The notes beneath the pieces were generated by a model. That model made no database searches. It was not told the origin of the DNA and saw nothing but the letters and a program-made list of their open reading frames with translations. Of a DNA stretch of 64,000 bases, positions 9,889 to 18,624 are shown in pieces; within the stretch, counting starts at the first letter, position 1; every line of letters starts with the position of its first letter. A program made the position numbers and the translations under genes. This stretch comes from Ruegeria lacuscaerulensis (lineage in GTDB: Bacteria; Pseudomonadota; Alphaproteobacteria; Rhodobacterales; Rhodobacteraceae): positions 124,001 to 188,000 of the forward strand of contig NZ_WPZL01000005.1 of assembly GCF_013031245.1 (NCBI RefSeq). Direction: 5' to 3'.

Positions 9889-11138
9889 CCACCAAAGCCG
9901 AAACTCTGCGAACCGAACTCCGCGCGCGGTTGCCTGAAAAGCTGCCGTCACGATTAGGAGTAGCCGTTTCAGGTGGCGGCGATTCGGTCGCTTTGATGTA
10001 TCTGCTGCACGAGATTGCGCAGAACGAAGGGGTCGAGTTGCGGGCAGCAACTGTGAACCATGGACTACGCGCCGAGGCCGAGGCCGAGGCCGAAAGAGTG
10101 GCCGTACAGGCAGCGTTGTTGGAAATCCCACACGAAACCCTGCAGTGGCAGGGTTGGGATGGTGCAGGAAATCTTCAGGATCAGGCCCGGCAGGCGCGGT
10201 ACGGGCTGTTGACCGACTGGGCACATCGTAACGCAGTCCCGGCGATTGTTCTGGGCCACACGGCGGATGATCAGGCCGAAACCTTTCTGATGCGGCTGGG
10301 CCGCGCGGCCGGAGTGACAGGCCTTTCAGGCATGCCCGACGCGCGAGACTTAAAAGGCGTGACATTGTTGCGGCCGATGCTGGGGATCACCCGCCAAGTC
10401 CTTCGTGAATATCTGTCTGAGGCCGGTGTGGAGTGGATCGAGGACCCTTCGAATCAGGACCTCCGTTTTGACCGCATCAAAGCGCGGGAGGCTCTGGCGG
10501 GTCTCGATACGTTGGGTATTTCGGCAAAATCGCTGACCCGCGTTGCGGAAAACCTTGCACAAGCGCGTGAGGCTTTGGCGGTTTTTACGCAGGAATCCGC
10601 CCGTAAGGTCGCTGTAGTTGACGATGGCGATATCTGTCTTGATCGCAGCGGATTTGTGGCGCTGCCCGGGGAAATTCAGCGTCGGCTTGTGGTTGGCATC
10701 ACCGCATGGATCGCGGGGCAGGGGTATCCTCCGCGCCGGTCATCGGTGGATCAGGCTCTGGCAGCGATTCGAGATGGGCGAACTCTGTCTGTGGCTGGCT
10801 GCCTGTTGATCCCGCAAGGCGATAAAACGTGGTTTTGCAGAGAGCTAAACGCGGTGATTGCTGAAAACGTGGAACCACTGGATGTGTGGGACAAGCGATG
10901 GGTTCTGTCCGGTCCGCGGACGCCAGGTGCTCAGGTTCGTGTGTTGGGCGAGGCCGGGTTACCGCAAGTGCCGGACTGGCGCTTATTGGGCAAGCCACGC
11001 AGGGCACTTTTGTCTTCGCCGGCGGTTTGGGAAGGGGAAAACTTGCTCTCTGCGCCGCTGGCAGGGTTGTCCAACGGATGGACAGCCGGTTTGGCCCCGG
11101 AAACGCCTGAGTTTTACTCTTCGCTTTTATCGCATTGA
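9885..11138 (+). CDS. tilS: tRNA(Ile)-lysidine synthase TilS
   Basis: TilS modifies C34 of the CAU-anticodon tRNA-Ile with lysine so that AUA is decoded as Ile. The PP-loop SGGGDSVALMYLL lies near residues 28-40, followed by NHGLRAEAEAEAERV and GHTADDQAETFLMRL. The frame is open upstream, but TTG 9885 is chosen because it overlaps the cpoB stop (TTGA) and gives a normal N terminus; the product is then 417 residues. The C-terminal part is weakly conserved, as in the family. Confidence 0.93.
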   Translation: MTTKAETLRTELRARLPEKLPSRLGVAVSGGGDSVALMYLLHEIAQNEGVELRAATVNHGLRAEAEAEAERVAVQAALLEIPHETLQWQGWDGAGNLQDQARQARYGLLTDWAHRNAVPAIVLGHTADDQAETFLMRLGRAAGVTGLSGMPDARDLKGVTLLRPMLGITRQVLREYLSEAGVEWIEDPSNQDLRFDRIKAREALAGLDTLGISAKSLTRVAENLAQAREALAVFTQESARKVAVVDDGDICLDRSGFVALPGEIQRRLVVGITAWIAGQGYPPRRSSVDQALAAIRDGRTLSVAGCLLIPQGDKTWFCRELNAVIAENVEPLDVWDKRWVLSGPRTPGAQVRVLGEAGLPQVPDWRLLGKPRRALLSSPAVWEGENLLSAPLAGLSNGWTAGLAPETPEFYSSLLSH

Positions 11139-11153
11139 ACCTGCTTGAATCAT

Positions 11154-11193
11154 CTCTATTTTATAGAGCAACCCGGCAGACCCCCATCTGCCG
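11154..11193 (+). promoter_or_regulatory. two hairpins in the tilS-ftsH gap (ftsH leader)
   Basis: CTCTAT/ATAGAG (11154-11159 with 11163-11168) and CGGCAGA/TCTGCCG (11174-11180 with 11187-11193, loop CCCCCA) stand in tandem 21 bp before the ftsH start. The second is followed by AAATCTTTT, a weak terminator-like tail. They could be a partial terminator for the tol transcript or a leader structure for ftsH. Confidence 0.45.
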
Positions 11194-11214
11194 AAATCTT
11201 TTGGGAGATTTTCC

Positions 11215-13131
11215 TTGGGCAACGCTCGTAACATCGCCTTCTGGGTCGTTCTGTTTCTGCTGATCCTTGCACTGTTCAATCTGTTCAGCGGACCAGGCGG
11301 ATCGCTTCAGAGCAATGAAAGAACCTATTCTGATTTTGTCACCGCGGTTGAAGGCGGCGAAGTCAAGAACGTAACTTTGGATGGTGAGCAGATTCGCTAT
11401 ACCACGCAAAGTGGTGCCAGCTATGTCACCATCAAACCCGGCGACGCCGAAGTCACCAAGCTGCTGATCGACGAGAACATTCCCGTTCGTGCCGAAAAAC
11501 AGCAGCAATCCGGTTTCCAATCGTTCCTGATTACCTTGCTGCCTTTCCTTCTGCTGATCGGTGTCTGGGTCTATTTCATGAACCGGATGCAGGGCGGCGG
11601 CAAAGGCGGCGCGATGGGCTTTGGCAAATCCAAGGCCAAGATGCTGACCGAAAAACATGGCCGCGTGACCTTTGACGATGTCGCAGGTATCGACGAGGCC
11701 AAGGAAGAGCTGGAAGAGATCGTGGAATTCCTGCGCAACCCGCAGAAATTCTCGCGTCTTGGCGGCAAGATTCCCAAGGGCGCGCTGCTGGTGGGGCCTC
11801 CGGGTACAGGTAAAACGCTGCTGGCCCGTGCGATTGCGGGTGAGGCGGGCGTGCCGTTCTTCACCATCTCGGGCTCGGACTTTGTTGAGATGTTTGTGGG
11901 TGTCGGCGCCAGCCGCGTTCGGGACATGTTCGAACAAGCCAAGAAAAACGCGCCCTGTATTGTCTTCATCGACGAAATCGATGCCGTGGGCCGTCATCGC
12001 GGTGCCGGATACGGCGGCGGCAACGACGAACGCGAGCAGACGCTCAACCAGTTGCTGGTTGAGATGGATGGGTTTGAGGCCAATGAAGGCGTGATCATTC
12101 TGGCGGCCACCAACCGTAAGGACGTTCTGGACCCTGCGCTGCTGCGTCCGGGCCGGTTTGACCGGAACGTGACTGTTGGCAACCCGGACATCAAAGGCCG
12201 CGAAAAGATTTTGGGTGTTCATGCGCGCAAGACCCCGCTGGGCCCCGATGTCGACCTGCGCATCATTGCGCGTGGTACTCCCGGTTTCTCAGGTGCTGAT
12301 CTGGCGAACCTCGTGAACGAGGCCGCTCTGATGGCCGCCCGTGTGGGTCGCCGTTTTGTCACGATGGAAGACTTTGAGAACGCGAAAGACAAAGTGATGA
12401 TGGGGGCTGAGCGCCGCTCAATGGTGCTGACCCAGGATCAGAAGGAAAAGACGGCTTATCACGAATCCGGCCATGCGGTGGTCGGTATGACGCTGCCGCT
12501 CTGCGATCCGGTTTATAAAGCAACAATCATTCCGCGCGGTGGTGCTTTGGGCATGGTTGTCAGCCTGCCTGAGATGGATCAGTTGAACTATCACCGTGAC
12601 GAGTGTGAGCAGAAGCTGGCCATGACTATGGCCGGTAAAGCTGCCGAGGTCATCAAATACGGGGAAGATCACGTTTCGAACGGTCCGGCCGGTGACATCA
12701 TGCAAGCCAGCCAGTTGGCGCGTGCCATGGTGATGCGCTGGGGCATGTCGGACAAGGTCGGCAATATCGATTATGCCGAGGCGCACGAGGGCTACTCAGG
12801 CAACACTGCTGGTTTCTCGGTCTCGGCGCATACCAAAGAACTGATCGAGGAAGAGGTGAAGCGCCTGATCCAGCAGGGTTACGAGCGTGCCCACCAAATC
12901 CTGACCGAACACAATGAGGAATGGGAGCGTCTGGCGCAAGGTTTGCTGGAGTACGAAACCCTGACCGGGGATGAAATCAAGCGCGTCATGAACGGTGAAT
13001 CGCCCAGCGAAGGCGATGACGACGGCGACAGCCCTGATGAGGGCAGCGCACCCAGCGTGACCGCGATCCCGAAGACCAAGGTCAAGAAAACCCCGCCTGA
13101 CGGCGGGATGGAGCCGGAACCCTCGGCTTAA
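11215..13131 (+). CDS. ftsH: ATP-dependent zinc metalloprotease FtsH
   Basis: This membrane-anchored AAA+ protease hexamer degrades damaged membrane proteins and short-lived regulators. The 638 residues contain membrane helix 1 (about 5-24), a periplasmic domain, and helix 2 (about 103-121). The AAA module has GPPGTGKT at 194-201, FIDEID at 251-256 and the second region of homology 298-317. The zinc site HESGH is at 416-420. The C-terminal tail is acidic, then Lys/Pro-rich. The start is TTG at 11215 with GGGAG upstream; no in-frame ATG fits the family N terminus. Confidence 0.98.
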   Translation: MGNARNIAFWVVLFLLILALFNLFSGPGGSLQSNERTYSDFVTAVEGGEVKNVTLDGEQIRYTTQSGASYVTIKPGDAEVTKLLIDENIPVRAEKQQQSGFQSFLITLLPFLLLIGVWVYFMNRMQGGGKGGAMGFGKSKAKMLTEKHGRVTFDDVAGIDEAKEELEEIVEFLRNPQKFSRLGGKIPKGALLVGPPGTGKTLLARAIAGEAGVPFFTISGSDFVEMFVGVGASRVRDMFEQAKKNAPCIVFIDEIDAVGRHRGAGYGGGNDEREQTLNQLLVEMDGFEANEGVIILAATNRKDVLDPALLRPGRFDRNVTVGNPDIKGREKILGVHARKTPLGPDVDLRIIARGTPGFSGADLANLVNEAALMAARVGRRFVTMEDFENAKDKVMMGAERRSMVLTQDQKEKTAYHESGHAVVGMTLPLCDPVYKATIIPRGGALGMVVSLPEMDQLNYHRDECEQKLAMTMAGKAAEVIKYGEDHVSNGPAGDIMQASQLARAMVMRWGMSDKVGNIDYAEAHEGYSGNTAGFSVSAHTKELIEEEVKRLIQQGYERAHQILTEHNEEWERLAQGLLEYETLTGDEIKRVMNGESPSEGDDDGDSPDEGSAPSVTAIPKTKVKKTPPDGGMEPEPSA

Positions 13132-13138
13132 CGATCCA

Positions 13139-13168
13139 GACCCGGGCCTAGTCCCGGGTCTTTTTTTT
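13139..13168 (+). terminator. rho-independent terminator after ftsH
   Basis: GACCCGGG (13139-13146) pairs perfectly with CCCGGGTC (13153-13160) across a 6-base loop, and eight T residues follow (13161-13168). It lies 8 bp after the ftsH stop and closes the tol-pal-tilS-ftsH group. Confidence 0.93.
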
Positions 13169-13235
13169 GCCTTTTCATCCGGGGCTTGCTGCCTTTTATT
13201 ACCGTTGAATTGATCAGCTTGGAGTAGGGGCGAAA

Positions 13236-13811
13236 ATGCCGGTATTGCGCGAGACCGAGTTTGACGGAGTGGTGGTTTGGTTGGGCCATGTCCCCGCAGG
13301 TGCGTCCATCCGTGCGAATGCCGTCGACAAACTCAATCTCGCCTTCTCAGGGGATCGCGGCGCCCGGCACGAAGGTGAGAACCGTGCCTCGTGCGTGCGG
13401 ATGAAGAACTTGTATCCGCAGGGAACTGAAATCCGCAACGTTCGCCAACTGTCAGTGCTGTCCGCCGAAGAGATGGAGGCGACCGCAAAAGAAATGGGGC
13501 TCGATCAAGTGGACCCATCTTTTCTGGGAGCCAGCATCGTTTTGCGGGGTATCCCGGATTTTACACATATTCCGCCTTCATCACGGTTGCAGGGCACGGG
13601 AGGAGTAACCATTACGGTGGACATGGAAAACCGTCCCTGCGTACTTCCCGGTCGGGAAATCGAAGCTGATCTGCCCGGGCACGGCGTAAGCTTCAAGCCT
13701 GCGGCTAAAGGGCGGCGAGGTGTGACGGCCTGGGTCGAGCGGCCGGGCGAACTGAAGCTGGGCGACCGCTTGACATTGTTTGTCCCGGATCAGCGGAATT
13801 GGGCGCCATAG
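13236..13811 (+). CDS. MOSC domain protein
   Basis: MOSC domains occur in molybdenum-cofactor sulfurases and in enzymes such as YiiM that handle sulfur or N-hydroxylated substrates. The 191-residue protein is essentially one MOSC domain, with GDRGARHEGENRASCVR, RNVRQLSVLSAEEM and the NRPCVLPG stretch, where family members keep a Cys near the C-terminal half. A ribosome-binding site (GGAGTAGGGG) precedes the ATG. It stands alone between the ftsH terminator and fhs. The substrate is unknown. Confidence 0.85.
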   Translation: MPVLRETEFDGVVVWLGHVPAGASIRANAVDKLNLAFSGDRGARHEGENRASCVRMKNLYPQGTEIRNVRQLSVLSAEEMEATAKEMGLDQVDPSFLGASIVLRGIPDFTHIPPSSRLQGTGGVTITVDMENRPCVLPGREIEADLPGHGVSFKPAAKGRRGVTAWVERPGELKLGDRLTLFVPDQRNWAP

Positions 13812-13926
13812 GCCACGCGTGTTTCCAATTCGAAACCACTGAAGTCCCCCAACGCCGTTTCGCAACACAATTATGTCGGAATCTATAGCCTTCCGTTCTG
13901 TACACAACGGTATGGATTGCGCAGCG

Positions 13927-13947
13927 CCGACGCACCGCGTCGGTTTT
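13927..13947 (+). promoter_or_regulatory. terminator-like hairpin in the fhs leader
   Basis: CCGACGC (13927-13933) pairs with GCGTCGG (13937-13943) over a 3-base loop and is followed by TTTT. It ends 29 bp before the fhs ATG. Within the 165-bp gap it may attenuate fhs or may terminate upstream transcription. No known riboswitch class was recognised. Confidence 0.5.
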
Positions 13948-13976
13948 GCACGGCATTCAATCAGGGACCCTGCCCA

Positions 13977-15653
13977 ATGAGCTACAAATCCGATATCGAA
14001 ATCGCCCGCGAAGCGAACAAAAAGCCGATTCAGGAAATCGGCGCCAAGCTGGGGATCTCCAGCGACGATCTGCTGCCTTACGGCCACGACAAAGCGAAGG
14101 TCAGCCAGGACTTCATCAACTCGGTGCAGGACCGTGAAGACGGCAAGCTGATCCTGGTGACCGCGATCAACCCCACCCCGGCGGGTGAAGGTAAGACCAC
14201 CACCACCGTTGGTTTGGGCGACGGCCTGAACCGCATCGGCAAGAACGCGATGATCTGTATCCGCGAAGCCTCGCTTGGCCCGAACTTCGGCATGAAGGGC
14301 GGCGCTGCGGGTGGCGGTTACGCGCAGGTTGTTCCGATGGAAGAGATGAACCTGCACTTCACCGGTGACTTCCACGCCATCACCTCGGCCCACTCGCTGC
14401 TGTCGGCGATGATCGACAACCACATCTACTGGGGCAACGAGCAGAAGATCGACATGCGTCGCGTCGTGTGGCGCCGTGTGGTCGACATGAACGACCGCGC
14501 CCTGCGTCAGATCACTTGTTCGCTGGGTGGTGTATCCAACGGTTTCCCTCGCGAAGCAGGGTATGACATCACCGTGGCGTCCGAGGTCATGGCAATCCTC
14601 TGCCTCGCCAACGATCTGCAGGACCTGGAAAAGCGTCTGGGTGACATCATCGTCGCATACCGCCGCGACAGGTCGCCGGTCTATTGCCGCGACATCAAGG
14701 CCGAAGGCGCAATGACCGTTCTGCTGAAGGACGCCATGCAGCCGAACCTGGTACAGACGCTGGAAAACAACCCGGCCTTTGTCCACGGCGGCCCGTTCGC
14801 CAACATCGCACATGGCTGTAACTCGGTTATTGCAACCAAGACCGCTCTGAAAGTTGCCGACTATGTCGTGACCGAAGCCGGCTTTGGCGCCGATCTGGGT
14901 GCCGAGAAGTTCATGAACATCAAGTGCCGCAAGGCGGGCATCGCTCCGTCGGCAGTGGTGCTGGTTGCCACCGTGCGCGCGATGAAGATGAACGGCGGCG
15001 TCGCCAAGGCCGATCTGGGTGCGGAAAACGTCGATGCAGTGAAGTCTGGCTGTGCCAACCTGGGCCGTCACATCGAGAACGTGAAGTCGTTCGGTGTTCC
15101 GGTCGTCGTTGCCATCAACCACTTTGTCACCGACACTGATGACGAAGTCCAGGCCGTCAAGGACTACTGCGGCGATCATGGCGTAGAAGCGATCCTGTCG
15201 CGCCATTGGGAACTGGGTTCGGATGGCTCTGCACCTCTGGCCGAGAAAGTGGTCGAAATTGTCGAAGGCGGCAGTGCGAACTTCTCGCCGATCTACCCGG
15301 ACGACATGCCGCTGTTCGAAAAGATCGAGACCATCGCCAAGCGCATCTACCGCGCTGACGAGGTTCTGGCCGATGCCAAGATCCGCAACCAGTTGCATGA
15401 CTGGGAAGCCGCCGGTTACGGCAACTTGCCGGTCTGCATGGCGAAAACCCAGTATTCGTTCTCGACCGACCCGGCCCTGCGCGGTGCGCCCACCGGCCAC
15501 TCGGTCCCGGTGCGTGAGGTTCGCCTCTCCGCAGGCGCCGGTTTCATCGTGGTTGTCTGCGGTGAGATCATGACCATGCCCGGTCTGCCGCGCAAACCGG
15601 CTGCTGAAACCATCGGCCTCAATGACGCAGGTGAGATCGAGGGCTTGTTCTAA
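13977..15653 (+). CDS. fhs: formate--tetrahydrofolate ligase
   Basis: Fhs makes 10-formyl-THF from formate, THF and ATP, feeding one-carbon metabolism. The 558 residues are the usual length. The nucleotide-binding loop [14 protein letters not shown] is at 67-80, and the conserved [20 protein letters not shown] and [14 protein letters not shown] blocks are present. ATG 13977 gives [13 protein letters not shown]; the frame is open further upstream but lacks homology. With folD 0.4 kb downstream it gives a formate to methylene-THF route. Confidence 0.98.
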   Translation: MSYKSDIEIAREANKKPIQEIGAKLGISSDDLLPYGHDKAKVSQDFINSVQDREDGKLILVTAINPTPAGEGKTTTTVGLGDGLNRIGKNAMICIREASLGPNFGMKGGAAGGGYAQVVPMEEMNLHFTGDFHAITSAHSLLSAMIDNHIYWGNEQKIDMRRVVWRRVVDMNDRALRQITCSLGGVSNGFPREAGYDITVASEVMAILCLANDLQDLEKRLGDIIVAYRRDRSPVYCRDIKAEGAMTVLLKDAMQPNLVQTLENNPAFVHGGPFANIAHGCNSVIATKTALKVADYVVTEAGFGADLGAEKFMNIKCRKAGIAPSAVVLVATVRAMKMNGGVAKADLGAENVDAVKSGCANLGRHIENVKSFGVPVVVAINHFVTDTDDEVQAVKDYCGDHGVEAILSRHWELGSDGSAPLAEKVVEIVEGGSANFSPIYPDDMPLFEKIETIAKRIYRADEVLADAKIRNQLHDWEAAGYGNLPVCMAKTQYSFSTDPALRGAPTGHSVPVREVRLSAGAGFIVVVCGEIMTMPGLPRKPAAETIGLNDAGEIEGLF

Positions 15654-15674
15654 GCCGCCGAATAAGACATCTCG

Positions 15675-15697
15675 TGGTCCGGGGAATCCCCGGGCCA
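15675..15697 (+). other. strong hairpin between fhs and the chorismate mutase gene
   Basis: TGGTCCGGGG (15675-15684) pairs with CCCCGGGCCA (15688-15697) with one G-U pair and a 3-base loop. It ends 2 bases before the GAGGAG ribosome-binding site of the next gene and has no T tail. It may be an mRNA stability or processing element rather than a terminator. Confidence 0.5.
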
Positions 15698-15710
15698 TGA
15701 GGAGACGAAC

Positions 15711-16016
15711 ATGCCCACTCTGACACCGCCGCAAGACTGTCAATCGATGCAGGAACTGCGGGCTCAGATCGACAAGCTGGACCGCCAACTGATCGAAATG
15801 TTGGTGACGCGCGCAGGTTACATCGACCGCGCGTCCGAGCTGAAACCGGGCGAGGGCTTGCCTGCCCGCATCCCGGACCGTGTTGAAGACGTGGTGCAGC
15901 GTGTGCGCACGAGTTCTGCTGAGCTGGGAATGGACCCTGATCTTGCCGAGAAACTCTGGCGCATATTGATAGATTGGTCGATTGCACGCGAGGAACGCGT
16001 GCTCGGCCCCGACTGA
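15711..16016 (+). CDS. chorismate mutase, AroQ type
   Basis: Chorismate mutase converts chorismate to prephenate for Phe/Tyr synthesis. This 101-residue monofunctional all-helical protein has the AroQ pattern ELRAQIDKLDRQLIEMLVTR followed by a second helix with a conserved Lys (SELKPGEG) and a C-terminal helix LWRILIDWSIAREE. A good ribosome-binding site (GAGGAG) is present. It is placed between two folate enzymes and carries its own terminator-like hairpin. Some small AroQ proteins act on isochorismate instead, which sequence alone does not exclude. Confidence 0.88.
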   Translation: MPTLTPPQDCQSMQELRAQIDKLDRQLIEMLVTRAGYIDRASELKPGEGLPARIPDRVEDVVQRVRTSSAELGMDPDLAEKLWRILIDWSIAREERVLGPD

Positions 16017-16021
16017 ATGAC

Positions 16022-16050
16022 CGGGCGCTCAAGCGCCCGATCCGTTTTTT
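16022..16050 (+). terminator. hairpin plus T6 after the chorismate mutase gene
   Basis: CGGGCGC (16022-16028) and GCGCCCG (16033-16039) pair around a TCAA tetraloop, followed 5 bases later by TTTTTT (16045-16050). It sits between aroQ and folD, so it may attenuate rather than fully stop transcription into folD, whose AAGAAGGG ribosome-binding site follows directly. Confidence 0.65.
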
Positions 16051-16068
16051 GAAAGAAGGGATCAAAGG

Positions 16069-16959
16069 ATGGTAGCTCAAGTCATCGACGGCAAGGCCTT
16101 TGCGGCCAAGGTACGCGCGCAGGTGGCCAATCAGGTTGCAAAGCTGAAAGAGGAAAACGGGATCACGCCGGGACTGGCAGTGGTTCTGGTCGGTGAAGAC
16201 CCGGCCAGCCAGGTCTATGTCCGCTCGAAGGGAAAGATGACTGTCGAAGTCGGCATGAACTCGTACGAGCACAAGCTGGACGCCGAGACATCGGAAGACG
16301 ACCTGCTGGCGCTGATCGACAAGCTAAACAACGACCCGGCGGTGCACGGCATTCTGGTGCAACTGCCGTTGCCCAAACATCTGAACGAAGATCTGGTGAT
16401 CAATTCTATTGATCCTGCCAAGGACGTGGACGGGTTCCACATCTCCAACGTGGGCCTGCTGGGCACCGGACAGAAGTCGATGGTCCCCTGTACGCCGCTG
16501 GGCTGCCTGATGATGTTGCGGGATCATCATGGTTCACTGTCCGGAATGGACGCGGTTGTAATCGGCCGGTCGAACATTGTGGGCAAGCCGATGGCTCAAC
16601 TGCTGCTGGGTGATAGCTGCACCGTGACCATCGCGCATTCCCGCACCAAGGACCTGCCCGATGTCGTCCGCCGCGCCGATATCGTCGTGGCTGCCGTGGG
16701 CCGTCCCGAGATGGTGCCGGGCGACTGGATCAAGGAAGGCGCAACCGTCATTGACGTAGGCATCAACCGGATCGAGCGCGACGGAAAGAACAAGCTGGTC
16801 GGCGATGTGGACTATGCCAGCGCTGCTGAGCGTGCAGGGGCGATCACACCTGTGCCGGGCGGTGTCGGGCCGATGACCATTGCCTGCCTGCTGGCCAACA
16901 CGCTGACCGCCTGTTGCCGCGCGAATGACTTGCCGGAACCCGAGGGCCTGACCGCCTGA
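16069..16959 (+). CDS. folD: bifunctional methylene-THF dehydrogenase / methenyl-THF cyclohydrolase
   Basis: FolD interconverts methylene-, methenyl- and 10-formyl-THF with NADP. The 296-residue protein has the family blocks [16 protein letters not shown] (with the catalytic Lys), [22 protein letters not shown], the Rossmann segment [16 protein letters not shown] and [15 protein letters not shown]. It closes the fhs-aroQ-folD group and is followed by a 36-bp palindrome. Confidence 0.97.
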   Translation: MVAQVIDGKAFAAKVRAQVANQVAKLKEENGITPGLAVVLVGEDPASQVYVRSKGKMTVEVGMNSYEHKLDAETSEDDLLALIDKLNNDPAVHGILVQLPLPKHLNEDLVINSIDPAKDVDGFHISNVGLLGTGQKSMVPCTPLGCLMMLRDHHGSLSGMDAVVIGRSNIVGKPMAQLLLGDSCTVTIAHSRTKDLPDVVRRADIVVAAVGRPEMVPGDWIKEGATVIDVGINRIERDGKNKLVGDVDYASAAERAGAITPVPGGVGPMTIACLLANTLTACCRANDLPEPEGLTA

Positions 16960-16982
16960 CTTCCGGCACAACCGGACTACGT

Positions 16983-17018
16983 ATCGGGCCGAAGAGTGGA
17001 TCCACTCTTCGGCCCGAT
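16983..17018. terminator. perfect 36-bp palindrome after folD
   Basis: The two 18-base arms (16983-17000 and 17001-17018) are exact inverted repeats centred on GGATCC. They can form a very stable hairpin in transcripts from either strand. No run of T follows (the 3' flank is TGATTCATAAAG), so classical intrinsic termination is uncertain. It stands 23 bp after the folD stop and is probably the end of the one-carbon operon. Confidence 0.6.
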
Positions 17019-17092
17019 TGATTCATAAAGATCGCATTAAGATTGAAATGTCGGGGTTTGAATGTGTTCGGATCGGTGATAAACAAGTAATT

Positions 17093-17139
17093 CCAGCTGG
17101 TTACGGAGTGGCGGTGTAAGTCACCGGGTATTGGGCTGG
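17093..17139 (+). other. possible structured leader before the LytTR gene
   Basis: CCAGC (17093-17097) can pair with GCTGG (17135-17139) enclosing CGGTG/CACCG (17112-17116 with 17122-17126). The structure ends 28 bp before the LytTR gene start. The stems are short and it matches no RNA family I recognise. Confidence 0.25.
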
Positions 17140-17167
17140 CATCCGATGGGTTATTAGTTGAGTAAGT

Positions 17168-17914
17168 ATGGCGATTAAACTGAACTCGATCCTGACCGAG
17201 CTTTCCCTGCGCAGAGCGATCGCGGGCCTCGTTTTCCCGCCGTTACTGGCATATACATTTCAGCCGTTTCCGGACGTTTATCTGACCTTCCTCCAGCGTC
17301 TTGTGTTCTGGATCGGGGTTATCTGTCTCGCCTTATGCGTGACTTGGATCGCCAGACGGCTGACGCAGCAGTACTTTACCGATGCGCATTTTTCGGCGCG
17401 TGACCTTGCGTTGGTTCTGATCATTCTGACGATATTTGTGCCGTGCCTGTGGCTCTTGTCCTTCCTGTTGTTCACGGTTGGAGGGCAACAGGCACCGGGC
17501 GTCCTGTCAGTGGCGAATTACGGGGGGTTGTTCGCGACAGGGCTGGTACTGGTGCGAGGGCACAGTTCTGCAGAATTGCCAGTGGAAGAAGTCCTTGTTC
17601 CTTCACCGCGCCTGACAAAGCGTTTGCCGGACGCGTTTAAAGGGCGCGTCTACCGGTTGACCGTCCGGGACCATTTTGTCGATGTGGTGACTTCGGAAGG
17701 GACCTTCACCATCCGGTTGCGGTTCTCCGATGCGATTGCCGAAATGGAGCCCGTCTCGGGGCACTGCACCCACCGGTCCCATTGGGTAGCCGACGATGCC
17801 ATCGAAGGGGTTACGAGACAGGCTGGCAAAACGTTCCTGCGGCTCAAAAACAAAGATCTCGTGCCGGTTAGTCGAAAATACAAACCAATGCTGGAGCGGG
17901 ACGGGGTGATCTGA
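17168..17914 (+). CDS. membrane-anchored LytTR-type DNA-binding regulator
   Basis: The N-terminal half of this 248-residue protein has three or four hydrophobic segments (about 17-32, 45-62, 80-104 and possibly 118-130). The C-terminal part from about 155 resembles a LytTR domain: VYRLTVRDHFVDVVTSEGTF, the HRSHWV motif near 200 and FLRLKNKDLVPVSRKYKP. LytTR domains bind DNA direct repeats, so this looks like a one-component membrane-bound regulator. It lies alone between the folD palindrome and pdeM, convergent with pdeM at 6 bp. The input signal is unknown. Confidence 0.85.
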   Translation: MAIKLNSILTELSLRRAIAGLVFPPLLAYTFQPFPDVYLTFLQRLVFWIGVICLALCVTWIARRLTQQYFTDAHFSARDLALVLIILTIFVPCLWLLSFLLFTVGGQQAPGVLSVANYGGLFATGLVLVRGHSSAELPVEEVLVPSPRLTKRLPDAFKGRVYRLTVRDHFVDVVTSEGTFTIRLRFSDAIAEMEPVSGHCTHRSHWVADDAIEGVTRQAGKTFLRLKNKDLVPVSRKYKPMLERDGVI

Positions 17915-17920
17915 GCCCGT

Positions 17921-18583
17921 TCACCTCGGCATGGGAATGATCTGAGGCCGGGGCCCGGTCAGGATGGCCATAGCGCGGTCCCCCATCAGAGCATCCAAGA
18001 CCTGATCCGAACTACGCAAACCTCCTGTATAAGTGCCATAGGCGGGCAGGATCAGCCGCGTGTTGTCGACTAAAAAGGCCGGACGTGTGATGGATCGGCC
18101 GCGTGCATTCAGGCGGGCTTTGGGGTGGTAATGGCCGGATATTTCGGCCTCGGCTTCGGGCTGCGCGATGTGCCGGAAGGTGAGGGAGGCAACCGTACAT
18201 TCCGAAAGGTGCGATCCCCCCAGCTCAATCGGGCCGGGGTCGTGATTGCCTTCGATCCAGATCCAGCGGCGGCCGGCTTGCAAAGCCGTGATGCCAAGTT
18301 TTTCGCCAGCGTTCATTGCGACCAGGGCATCAAGATCGTCGAAGCTGTCGCCAAGGCAAATAACCGTTTCAGGGTTGGTTCTGGCGATATCGGATTCCAG
18401 CCGCGTCAGCGTTTCCCTGCTGTCATAAGGGGGCAGAGACGGGCCACCCCGTCGCGCGATGCGTTCGGATTTACCCAGATGCAGATCGGACACGCAGAAC
18501 AGCTTCTGGTCCGGCCACCACAAGGCGCCTGAACCCAGCGCGCGCAGGTTCTGACCTGCAAATGAAAACGCCAATTCGTTCAT
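17921..18583 (-). CDS. pdeM: ligase-associated DNA damage response endonuclease PdeM
   Basis: PdeM belongs to the calcineurin-like metallophosphoesterases, found with an ATP-dependent ligase, a DEXH helicase and a nuclease in a bacterial DNA damage response group. The metal-binding blocks are present in order: VSDLHLGKSERIARRG (about 31), CLGDSFDDLD, EGNHDPGP and SGHYHPKA. It has 220 residues, a normal length. It lies 41 bp downstream of the helicase gene and is very probably co-transcribed with it. Confidence 0.93.
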   Translation of the reverse strand: MNELAFSFAGQNLRALGSGALWWPDQKLFCVSDLHLGKSERIARRGGPSLPPYDSRETLTRLESDIARTNPETVICLGDSFDDLDALVAMNAGEKLGITALQAGRRWIWIEGNHDPGPIELGGSHLSECTVASLTFRHIAQPEAEAEISGHYHPKARLNARGRSITRPAFLVDNTRLILPAYGTYTGGLRSSDQVLDALMGDRAMAILTGPRPQIIPMPR

Positions 18584-18624
18584 GGTACGTTCTTTGCGTG
18601 TTTCTGCAGGTGACGCAAGCGGTA

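Noticed and set aside
11144..11189. CTTGAA and CCCCATCT as a heat-shock sigma factor promoter for ftsH
   Set aside because: The two elements are 32 bp apart; the sigma-32 spacer is about 13-15 bp (somewhat longer in alphaproteobacteria).
11161..12222. A 353-codon open frame antisense to ftsH
   Set aside because: Same cause as the frame opposite fhs; ftsH on the plus strand has all its motifs.
13977..15653. A known folate or SAM riboswitch before fhs
   Set aside because: The leader has a hairpin but none of the conserved elements of THF, SAM-II or SAM/SAH classes could be recognised by eye.
13581..15788. A 735-codon open frame antisense to fhs
   Set aside because: It lies entirely opposite a canonical fhs gene. 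Long antisense frames arise from the GC-rich third positions, and its translation shows no domain and a His/Arg/Gln-rich composition.
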